Origin: Terfezia claveryi
Lineage: Eukaryota; Ascomycota; Pezizomycetes; Pezizales; Pezizaceae
Assembly: GCA_015179025.1 (NCBI GenBank)
Contig: WHUX01000267.1
Location: 1-64,000 of the forward strand
DNA length: 64,000 nt
Direction of reading: 5' to 3'
In this document: positions 49,171-59,847 of the stretch, piece by piece
Layout of the letters: each line of letters begins with the position of its first letter
Position numbering within the stretch: the first letter of the stretch is position 1
Notes under the pieces: generated by a model
Told to the model about the DNA's origin: nothing
The model's input: the letters and a program-made list of their open reading frames with translations, nothing else
The model's database searches: none
Made by a program: the position numbers and the translations under genes

Positions 49171-50495
49171 TTTATGTTCCTGACTCCCTGGAAATACACC
49201 TCCGCATTCTCCGTACCTACCACGACCACCCAGCTGCGGGACACCCCAGTCAAGCAGCCACCTATGAATTGGTATCACGAGACTACTGGTGGCCAAAGAT
49301 GCGCCAGACCATAGCTCGATACCTTCGAAATTGTAATACTTGCGCCCGGATTAAACCAGCTCACTATGCCCCCTATGGATTGTTAAAACCACTTCAAGTT
49401 CCATTTCGGAAGTAGTCATCTGTCTCCTTGGACCTTGTTACTAGCCTTCCCGTCTCAAATGGATTCGATGCCTTATTGGTTGTAGTTGACCGATTGTCAA
49501 AAATGGCACACTATATACCTACCAACACGGACGCCAATTCCAAGCAGATTGCTAAGCTCTTCTTTGATAATGTCTTTCGCCTACACGGAATTCCCGATTC
49601 GATCGTCTCAGACCGTGGCACTCAATTCGTATCCGAATTCACTCGCTCCTTGACCTCCCTCGTTGGGATTCAACAGAAGGTATCAACAGCCTTCCACCCC
49701 CAAACTGATGGATAAATGGAACGAATCAATGCCATCGCAGAACAATACTTGCAGGCTCACTATAATTATCAACAAGACAACTGGTCCGAATTACTCACCA
49801 TGGCTGAGTTTTCCTACAACAATACCTTATCCTCGACCCTAGGTATCACCCCCTTTCAGGCTATGTACGGTGAAAATCCCAAATACCAGATCACTACGAA
49901 CTCCGCCGCCAAGCTACCCGCCCCCCAAGTGATCAAAGAATACGCGGACTGCCTTGCTGAGCTGGACGCCCATCTTCGATCAGAAATGATCTGGGCACAA
50001 GCTACCTACTCCGAACAAGCTAATAAATCTCGGATTCCGGCCCCTAAGTTCGAAATAGGGGATCAAGTGTGGTTACTTCGTCGACATGTTAAAACAATTC
50101 GCCCATCGACAAAACTTGACTTCAAGAAGTTGGGAAAATTCCGGATAATCCAGAAGGTCTCCTCCCATGCCTATAAACTCGACCTCCCCGCATCTATGAA
50201 AATCCATCTCGTTTTTCATGTCTCACTCCTCGAACCTGCCTCCATGGACCCCCTTCCGGGTCAAATCCAGCCTCCCCCACCACCTGTGATCATTGAGGAT
50301 GAACCCGAATGGGAAGTGGACGAAATCGTCGACTCTCGTTTCCGCGGTCGCACACTAGAATACCTTGCCCGTTGGGTAGGCTATGACGAGCTTACCTGGG
50401 AACCTGCCGATATGTTTTCGAATGCGCCTAGTGTTGTGAAAAAATTCCACACTGCATACCCCTCGAAACCACATCCTCGCACTCTACCTAAATGA
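49171..50495 (+). pseudogene. T2 integrase with chromodomain
   Basis: Zinc region HDHPAAGHPSQA ... CNTCARIKP (49220-49350). The core has Asp in LDLVTSLP, Asp in VSDRGTQFV and Glu in MERINAI, then the C-terminal domain and chromodomain (EWEVDEIVDSR, EYLARWVGYDELTWEP, ending 50495). Only two stops interrupt it: TAG at about 49413 in place of the conserved Trp (shared with T1), and TAA at 49713 where T1 has CAA (Gln in DGQ/ERI), both fitting C-to-T or G-to-A decay. All catalytic residues are present. Confidence 0.93.
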
Positions 50496-50560
50496 GTGGA
50501 ATTTGAACTTGGTATCCTGCCTTAGATTCGCAGGAGCTCATCCTTGGAAGAGGGAGCTAC

Positions 50561-51672
50561 TGTTATAGGATAACACACACGTAGGAACGCTACGTGTGTG
50601 ACCAGGGGGAGGCTGAGATGGGAGGCAAGGGCAAGAGGCAAGAGGGGCAGAGGGCAGGGGACACGAGACACACGGAAGCAGTTGCCGCGTGTGTCAAGGG
50701 AGGCAGTGTTATGAACCCTCTCGAATCACGATCCTGACCCCGATCGATATCGCCGGCAACCCACGCACTTGCCAAAGTGTATCATGTGACTATGTTCTCG
50801 ACCCTGCCTCTCCTGGCTAGCCAACATCCGACCGTATCCCGGAAGTCCTAGTCGCTCACTCATGGATTTGACACTTGAGAGTCGAACCAAAACTGGCACG
50901 ACTCTCAAACTAGGAAATACCCTGGAAAACCTCGAACCTTATTTTGACCCGAACCTTATTTGAGAGTCGAACCAAAACTGGCACGACTCTCAGATTTAGG
51001 AAATACCCTGGAAACCCTCGAACCCTATTTTGACCCAGACCTTATTTGAGAGTCGAACCAAAACTGGCACGACTCTCAGATTGGGAACAACCTGCTCTCG
51101 CTCAAAACTCTTTCTTTAGCTTATCAGAAATTTCACCTTCGCTTATGTACAATTCTTCAGGTCTTCTGTTCGCACTAGCGTTATCCGTTATTGCCAGACG
51201 CCTCGTTCTTGACAATCTCACAGGATCCGTATATCCGTGAGCTGGCTTGCGTTTTCATCTTCCGTTATGCTTTGTCTAGACCGTTGTGTTAGCCAAAAAG
51301 GTATTGTTCGAGATGGAGATAGGATCTCTATAAAAGAAGCCTGTTCTTGCCGTCTGTATTCTGTTTCTTTCTTCCCCACGCAACAACTTGTCTACCTTCC
51401 TGTACCTAGTTGTTATACGAATATATCTGCGCCACTGTTCTTGAGTGTAGCTCAGACTACCTCGCCTTCTCAACCTTGACCTCGATACCTCGCTCGACTT
51501 TGGTTTCGCCCGAAGTCCCTAGGCACCTAATCACACACGTAGAGCTCCCTACGTGTGCGATACCTCGACACTCGCGTCCATCACCTGCGATCGCAGGTGA
51601 TACCCCGAACCAGAATAAGTCGTTGTTTACCGAGTCGACGCGGGAATTACTTTCCAACCTCCGTCCATAACA
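50561..51672 (+). repeat. T2 3' LTR
   Basis: 1112 bp, apparently identical to the T1 3' LTR, with the perfect palindrome at 51580-51601. Confidence 0.95.
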
Positions 51673-53140
51673 ATAGTATTATTATAACAGAACTCAGCAA
51701 ATAGTAATAACTCGACCTAGTCACCCTGATCCCAACAGCAATACGTCCGTAGATAATGCTTAAGGGTCTGGTTGACTCGTTCGGTTTGACTATCAGTCTG
51801 GGGGTAATATGTTGAGGACTTATCCAACTCAACTCCTAATAACCATATTACCTCCATCCAAAATGAACTTGTAAACACCGAATCCTGATCTGAAACAACC
51901 CTCTTTGGTAATCCATGCAGCCTCCAAACCTCCTTGACAAATATCCTAGCCAACTCTTTTGCCTTCCGGTTCTTCAAGGGAATGAAATGTGACATCTTAG
52001 TAAACCTATCAACAATGACTCAGATCTGATTATACCCTTTGACTGGTGGTAAATCAGGAATGAAATCCATCGAAATGTGTTCCCACAGCCTATAGGGGAT
52101 TGGAAGAGGTACGAGCTTGCCATATTTCTTGTGTCTTGCTGTCTTATTTCTTTGGCAAGCATCACATGTGCAAACATAGTTTCGTACCCAGTCTTCCATA
52201 TTGGGCCAGTAGTAATTTCATTTCATGAGCTCGAGGGTTTTGTTACGTCTGAAATGACCTGCAACTTTAGCATCATGATACTGGAAAGCCACTTTCAACT
52301 TAAGGGAGTTATTGTCAGGTATATATAGGCGACATTCATAGGTTACCATGTTATCTTCTAAACTGTAATGATTGAGTCCAGGGTACTCCTTGCCAAACTT
52401 CAACTCGTTCCGAATCCCTAACCACTTGTCATCCTTGAGGCCAGCCTCTTGAATCTCTTTTGACCAATTTGATTCTTCCGTCTGTGAGGCCTTCACTGCC
52501 ATAATGCAGTGCGTTACTAGACTCTCCTAACTTATTCCTAGTTGGAATTGACCAGGTTTGAACATCTGAATCGTATGGTCCTGCTTCTCTCCCCCTCCTT
52601 CGAGGTCAGGATCAACCTGATGAGAAAGCGCATCTGCTTTGCCATTCTTATCACCTAGGCGGTAGATGATTCTAAAATTAAACTGGCTTAGTATTTCCAC
52701 CCATCTGGCCTGCCTTCAATTGAGTATCTTGGTGGAATTAAAGTACTCAAGGTTCTTGTGATCCGTATACACAATTATCTCCTCCGGAGCACCCATGAGA
52801 AAATGTCTCCATTTCTGGAAACAATTAACAATTACGACTATCTCTTTGTCATGGACATTGTAATTAAGTTTTGCTAGGATAAAGTGTTTTGAATAGTATG
52901 CTACTGGGTGCCAACGACCATCTGGTTTCTTTTGGGATAGAATACCAGCTTTTACTAGATCAGACGCATCTGTCTCGATTATTTTTGGTCATTTTGGGTG
53001 ATAATGGTATAGTATCGCAGGGGTAGGGAACCTATATTTTAACTCATTGAAGGCCTGTTGACACTGCTATGTCCAGTTCCAAGGAACTCCATTGTACGTT
53101 AGTGTCTGAATCGGCAAAGCCAAACTACTAAAGCCCTAAA
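51673..53140 (-). pseudogene. G3 integrase core, zinc region and RNase H
   Basis: Continues G3 beyond T2. The minus strand encodes SHFIPLKNRKAKELARIF, VVSDQDSVF, PQTDSQTERVNQTLKHY, the zinc region with the LMK stop NYYWP also seen in G1, and RNase H near 52580-53000. In about the first 40 bases it resembles G2 (CAGAACTCAGC); after that it resembles G1. A switch point lies near 51715. Confidence 0.86.
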
Positions 53141-54905
53141 TAAACCAGCGATAGAAATTAGCAAAACCTATAAACCTTTGCACTTCTTAAATATTTCGAG
53201 GAGCCTGCCAGGCGAGGATGTCCTCGACTTTCTTCTGCCCCATTTGTATCCCCTTTGTACCTACTTTGAATCCCACGAATTCGACTTCTGGGACATGGAA
53301 GATACACTTGTCTATGTTGATACAAAGGTTATTCTCTGTTAGTTTCTGCAGCACCCAATGGACGAGCTCGACATGTTCTTCCTCTGTTTAGGTATAAATG
53401 AGGATATCATCAATATATACAACTATTCCTCGGTCAATTCATTCCGATAGAATATTATTAACATGTCGCTGGAAAACAGATGGTGCATTGGTTAGCCCAA
53501 AAGGCATAACTGTATATTCGTATAAGCCATATCTTGTCTTGAATGCTGTTTTCCACTCGTTTCCAGCTGCTATTCTGAGTAGGTTAAACACGAGTTTGAG
53601 ATTGAGTTTGGAGAAAACCTGTGAAGTACCAACTTGTTCCATTAGGGTAGTCATAAGTGGTAGGGGATACTTGTCTTTTTTGGTTATGGCATTGAGCCCT
53701 CTATAGTCTACGACTATTTTGAGCTTGCCATTTGGCTGTTTGGCGAAGAATATAGGAGCGCCAGTACTGCTTTTGCTCAGTCTTATCTTGCCGGTTCGGA
53801 GCATCACATCTAGGTATTCTTTGAGAAGCTCCAATTCATCAGGGGAGAGGGGGTATAGTTTTCCTGACGGGGGACTCTTTCCTTCTTCTAACTCAATTTT
53901 CATGTCTTGTAGACCATGCGTGGGAAGGGCGGATTGCAACTCCTTTCCAAAGATTTTTACCAAATCCCTATACTATGTTGGTAATCGATCAACAAGTTCA
54001 TGGAGGTTTTCAGTTGCTGTTATTTTCATAACCTTGCAAACGTTTCCATTTGCAAACTTCTGAAAATCCCATTCCTCTATTTTAATAAATCCAACATATT
54101 GAGTCTCTGCAAGTACTTCGTCAAAGTTAGCGAAATCAGTAACCTCCTCGATTTTTAACGCTCTTTTTAGCTCGAGTCCGTATGGAGTGGTGACTCGTAG
54201 CTTATCACAATTGGCTTTTATCCAATCCATCCCCAAAATGAGTGGTAGACCTGGTTCGAGGCACGCAACCTCCGTTACTAGGTCAAGAGTTTTGTTTCAT
54301 CCCGATCTTACATCTGGGACCTCTATCTGTAGGTTCTGAACTAGCACTATGCCAGACCTCTTGAGAATTGAGCCATTGGCGCTCTATAATCTCAGTCTTT
54401 TCTCACTCTTAACTCAAGGTAGCATCATCTGTTCAATGAAAGAAGAATCAAAAATCGTGGCTTCTGTGCCAGTATTAACCAAAGTATTAATGGAAATTTC
54501 GCGTTTATTTCCTTTGTACATCCAAGATAACTTAACAGAGATAAGAAATTTCAGTCCTTCATGCTTCAATACCTTTGCACCCGATTTTCCTGCCAAAGAG
54601 AAATCCTTAATTCCATCCAATGAAATATCCGGCACCACCACCTTTCGTGGTCTTTTTTCGAGTGCACCAATGTGAGGAGCCACCTCATCATCAGCTTTTC
54701 TTTTTGTCCCTTTTTTAGCATTTTTATTTGATAAAGAAAGAGAAAAAATAGTAGAAGAAAACAAATTGCAAGAAACAGAACTAATCAAAACAGGGTTAAT
54801 ATCCATCGGTTCCCCTTCATGTTCCTCCTTCCAACTGCCAACGGAGATGCCATTCCTTATAACACAAATAGAAAACCAATCCTGCGAGACTATCCGACCC
54901 GACAT
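53141..54905 (-). pseudogene. G3 reverse transcriptase and protease
   Basis: An open 174-residue stretch (53963-53439) carries the reverse transcriptase with IVVDYRGLNAITKK and MPFGLTNAPSVFQRH. The first catalytic Asp is Asn (FSKLNLK), as in G1. Protease at 54414-54680 has LVNTGTEATIFDSSF, again Asn for Asp. A fragment LGMDWIKANCDKLRV lies at 54236. Stops are fewer than in G1. Confidence 0.87.
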
Positions 54906-57020
54906 ACTAGATAACCTGCATCCCTAACAGTACGAATTTTCCCTATAATCCAACTCATCCTCACTCATAATATGCTCAAACTGAACCTCAAGTAGCACTA
55001 CTACAGCCGCTCTTGCAGACACTATGGCCACTTTCTTTGCCTCCTCTTTTCCCTTTCCTTTTCCCTTTACCTTTGACTCATCCGTAACCTTCCAACCAAT
55101 TGAACAGTCACTCATCATATGAGTTTCGTCCCCACACTTGATGCAATGTCCATCCTTTTTTGGAGCCTGTTACATTGCATATGTGACTTTGTCTTAACTC
55201 GGCTCTTTTTCCTTCTTAGAAGAAGTATTGGACTTGGGCTTGGATTTAGCATTGGGCTTGGTTTTTGCCTTCTGCTTTGGTTTAGTAATCCGATCTTTGA
55301 GATTGTCGAATTTCTTTTCGGTAGTCTTGAGGGTATTAGATACCTCTTTTTTCGCACTAGTAGCCTATTCTTTTTGACGGAACTGGCTCTGTGCATGTGC
55401 CTCCCTAACCTTATCATACTCAACCTGAGACCTGGTATTTGCGATAGCCTGGAAGTACATTTCTGTACTAGCAGGTACCTTATCTAAAATATCTTTGTCA
55501 GTACTGACTTGGACCATATGGGCCCGAGTCTCAGGCTGAATTGCACTAATCAGGTGCTCCCAGAGCTATTCCCGTGGTAGTTCAGCTACCAACTGATGAG
55601 CCCTGACACGAGCGATGAAATCTTTCATTAACTCACCTTCTTTCTGGAACTCCTTCTGAAGGGAGACCTTAGTATCCCACTTCTCATGCTGGTTCTGGTG
55701 TGCATTTATGAATTCACGTTTAAAGACCTTAAACGTGTCCTATTCAACCCATCCGGAGTTGGAGTCTGGTGTACGCTTGTGTTGGTTTGCATAATACTAA
55801 GTGCTCGCACCTCCTATAAGTAGATCCGCTACCAATAGGATTTTTTTGCTATGAGTAGAAAATGTCAGCGGCATGCGTTCAAAGGTGTGGTCTACCTTCA
55901 TTAGGAATTCCTTCAACTTGCTTGAAGTTCCATCAAACTTCGGAGGTAGGGGGAGGTTTTGAGGTTCTTTCTTATCAGAAAGAACTCGGGTTTTTTGAAC
56001 TGGAGGTGGAGGAGGTAGAGGTGGTGGAGGTAGAATTGGACCTGTCTGAGTACCACGGATGATAAAATCTTTGATGTCATCATCAATCGATCGAGTTCGT
56101 TTTGGTAGGTGCTGTTGGCCAAGTGGTTGCTCTTATAGGTCTTTGAGCTTTCATTTATAAGTTTGGATTCGGCAAGAAAGTTCTTCTACCGATTCCTTGT
56201 TAGTTTTGCAACTCCGAATACGATCATCTTGTTCTTGTTTGATTGCTTTTTGTGCCCAATCATTCAGCTTCCCCATATCTGCCTTGATCCCATCGAACTC
56301 AACCTTAGCTGCATCTATTATTGCCTCCATATCATCCTTGAGCTTCTTTGTTAGCTCTTTCCATTGGATTTCTAACGTTTCCTTAATGGAAACTGTTAGC
56401 CATTTTACAGAGTCTTCTTGTCCATCCGTTGGCCCTTTTAGAGCTACTACTTATTCAGTTACCTGTTGTCGTAGAAACTTTCAGTCTTCATAAGTTGCTC
56501 TAGCACCATTAAATACAATAGTATGAGCTTCTTGTGCTTGTTTTAGAAAACTAGCTTGGGCATTTAGACCTTCTGTAAAGTTCAGAATTTAGGCTCATTG
56601 CCGTTCGAATTCTGTGGCTCCATCATGAACTATTCTAGCCAATAATTCGTTATATTCTTGTTGGCTTAGTCCTGTACGAGGGGGTCGAATTGGACATAGT
56701 GGGGGTTGTGCGGGATGGTGTTGGGAAGAGGTATTACTGTTTGTTCGTTGAGATGGTCTTCGGGAAGGTAGGCCAAATCGATCAATTAATCCAGGTGGAA
56801 ATGACTGTAATTCGTCTGGACTATATATAGGATGTCTTGAGGATTCTATCCCACGAGATAGGATATCCTCCATTGGGATGTCAATAAGATCATCTTTCAT
56901 ATCAGTATCCGACTGTGGAAGATTGTGAGGTCTTTGTATGATGGCAAGGAGTGTGACATCTGGGAATATAAGGGGTTGGTAGGGCTGGTGAGGCCCTCTT
57001 GGTGTCTATGAACTAGTCAT
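54906..57020 (-). pseudogene. G3 gag
   Basis: Same plan as G1 gag. Met codon ends at 57020, with the early TAG as in the others. A 101-residue piece (56900-56595) shows the N-terminal region. The zinc knuckle near 55150-55115 has Tyr or other changes in the first Cys region but keeps MMSDC. Decay is by C-to-T type changes rather than deletions. Region 57021-57502 before the LTR has no gene. Confidence 0.82.
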
Positions 57021-57502
57021 GATTAGAGTATATAGCAAATATAGTAAGAATCACTGGCTACAAAGTAATATCACGGGGGCCCTATTAACTGATAGCACTC
57101 TTGCAACTATTAGGACGGCCATAATTTCCTGCTGCAACGATATCTATTCCGCAACACAGAATATCAATCCTATAACAGTAAAGTTTAGTCCAATAGTAGT
57201 TCCTCACAACGGATCTTATTTTGCAATACAAAATAAATTCTATATTACTTAAACGTAAAGTTAACTCAAGACTTAGAACTTTGTAGGCTTCATGTACTTA
57301 AGGTGCTCTTGCTTTCGAATACTCGCTGGTAGTAGAATAGATTCAACCAGAACTACTTGCACTATTTATATTCCACGGTGTTTGTAGATATTCTCATGAT
57401 AAAAATATTTTATAAAATGCGGGCCTACCTATCACCTTGGAATTTCTTCCTAAGTGTTATGTCATCCACACCTTTGTTAATGCAGTTGCTATCTGCACTC
57501 AT

Positions 57503-58532
57503 TGTCACAGGTTACTAACGCAAACGTAGGGAATATTCCCATGTCTGTATGTTATATGTACTTCGCTTATAGCTGGCTTATCCCATTAAAGAATTATTAT
57601 TCGAGACAACTAAATTCAATTTCAGATACGTTACCAATCCCCGATACTATTGAATTACTATCCAACAATATTCGAAGGCATCTAATTATGTTTCCGGCAA
57701 TATTCACTTAATAGTATCTAGTGTCTATTGAAAATAATTTTCAACTGCACATAACTCTATGAATAGAGAACCGTGGGTCACAAGTAGATTACCATTGGAA
57801 AGGTGTCAACGTATAGAAGATTATAGAATCTCAGTTTATCTCGATACCCAAATTATTTATGGAGTTATTACCAATAATAAGTAAACCTCCTCGTGGACCT
57901 ATATGACCATATTAAAAGTCTTATATCTCCATGAGTTTAACTCTGATCATAAAGAGCATTGCAGAAATAGAATTAGGATGAAGAGTAGGCCTAGATAGAA
58001 CCTTGAAACATTAAATTCGGAGAACTTTATGTTTTGGCCCTACCTTTGGCCTCTGTCCTAGGCGCACTCCCTCATAGTGTCACTGGATGCACTTTGGTCT
58101 AAAGTGTGCCCTCATGGCTTCATTTTTTTATTTATTTTTACTGAATTATTTTCCTGCAGTTCAGGATAATAATTCAATATTCAGGGTAATGCCAAGACTT
58201 CAGGGTAACAGCCAATATATAGCTAATATATATATGCATATAGACAGCATATTAATCTGAGTATGACTATTGAACCATTAATCAGATTCTCATGAAACTT
58301 GAACCATAGCTCCCTCAAGGGTCTATGGACGTTCTATAAGGTCTTTAACTATCTAGGATGATTATAAACCACTCCGAGGTTCATACCCATTTTATATACT
58401 TAACTCTTATAGATAAGTATTAGAAACATTTACACCACACTGCTAAAAGTGTACCTAGAGTTCATGTAGATTCTAGGGTCGTTCTATAAGGGCCCAAGTA
58501 CTTTTGGTAGGGCTAGATGTCACCTCGTGACA
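57503..58532 (-). repeat. G long terminal repeat C, uninterrupted; right end of chain
   Basis: 1030 bp from TGTCACAGG to CTCGTGACA. It has no pogo: the insertion site at 58206-58207 is a single TA. It is the 5' LTR of G3 and the outer end of the G chain. Beyond it, sequence changes to a plus-strand Gypsy RNase H. Confidence 0.92.
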
Positions 58533-59575
58533 ATTATAAGATCTATATCAAATAGTTAATGACTATTATACAAGTATTCAAGGAATGGAGGTCTCACCTG
58601 GAATCAGCAAAGGGGGTTATTGAGGTCCTTTCCGACCACAAGAACCTAGAATACTTCATAACCACCAAGTTGCTGAATCGCTGACAGGCTAGGTGGTCAG
58701 AATTCCTGTCCCGCTTTAACTTCAAGATTAGGTATCAGCCTGGAAAGCCTGGGGGCAAGCTAGATATACTGACTAGGAGGTCAGGAAACCTCCCTAAAGG
58801 GGACAATGAAAGGCTAAAATACCAAAATCAGGTGGTATTGAAGCCCAAAAACCTGGATCTGGCAGCCAACATCCTCACTGGAGTTGATGCTGAGGCTGAA
58901 GTGGAAGCTGATGCTGAGGCCACCAGGGAAGTCGACTTCCAATGACAGGTAAAAAAGGTATATCAGTATAACCCTCTGGCCAAAGACATTATTGCAGCAA
59001 TGAATTCTGGCCAGCGTAGACACACCAAGATCTCCCTAGCTGAGTGCAGCACCCAGGATAATTTTCTCTACCATCTTGACCGTCTCTACATACTCGAGGA
59101 CAATAAACTACACTTGAGGTTGATTAAGGAGCACCACGATACCTTAGCTATGGGACACCCTGAGGTAGCTAAGATATTGGAGTTGCTGTCTAGACAATAT
59201 ACATGTATTGACTAATTGAAGAAGGTGGAATGGTACATACAGAATTGCCACCTCTACAAGCATGCCAAACCTACCCGCTATACTCCTTATAGTACCCTAA
59301 AGCCTTTCGAGATCCCAGATCAGCCCTGGCAATACCTGACTATGGAGTTTGTATCTAGGTTGCTGGAGAGCTCGGGATTCAATGCTATTCTAATGGTAGT
59401 AGACCGATTAACCATGATGAGGCATGTGATACTCTGTCAAGACACCTGTTCTAACCCAGACCTAGCCAATCTCTATTTCAACCAGGTGTTCCATTACCAT
59501 AGCCTCTCTAAATCAATTGTCTCTGACTGTGGCTCCTAATTCATTTCTGACTTCTAGAAGGCCTTCTTGTAAGGT
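58533..59575 (+). pseudogene. RNase H and integrase of a third Gypsy element (G chain target)
   Basis: Directly after LTR C the plus strand encodes [19 protein letters not shown], then [18 protein letters not shown] (RNase H), [10 protein letters not shown], the zinc region (HHDTLAMGHPEV ... QNCHLYKHAKPTRYTPY), and the integrase core to KSIVSDCGS. Stops (TGA, TAG) interrupt it at several CAG, TGG or CGA-like codons. In the second zinc pair the first Cys stays but the other is Tyr. The missing N-terminal part should lie left of the whole G array. The fragment ends near 59575 inside the core. Confidence 0.85.
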
Positions 59576-59698
59576 AGTGGCTTACTCATACCCTATGACT
59601 AACCCTCTCCCTCACAAATGTATTTCTTATATATTTTCTTACTCACCAAGTATCTCAAAAGACACAATATTCTGTGTGCTGTCTGCCTTGCTAATATT
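59576..59698. other. Unassigned spacer
   Basis: Short non-coding stretch between the integrase break and the 20-bp repeat; nothing recognised. Confidence 0.4.
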
Positions 59699-59847
59699 TC
59701 ACATGCTTTCACATACTTTCATATATTATCACATGCTTTCACATGTTATCACATGCTTTCATATATTATCACATGCTTTCACATGTTATCACATGCTTTC
59801 ACATGTTATCACGTGCTTTCACATGTTATCATATGCTTTCACATATA
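59699..59847 (+). repeat. 20-bp tandem repeat
   Basis: About seven copies of a 20-bp unit CACATGCTTTCACATGTTAT with a few variants (ATATATTAT, ACGTGC). Open frames across it are composition effects. Confidence 0.92.

Larger units (their letters stand above)
44445..51672 (+). mobile_element. T2, duplicate of retrotransposon T1
   Basis: Same element at the same site with the same duplication ATAGT (44440-44444 and 51673-51677). It was therefore copied as part of a segmental duplication and did not transpose independently. 5' LTR 44445-45551, 3' LTR 50561-51672. Confidence 0.96.
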
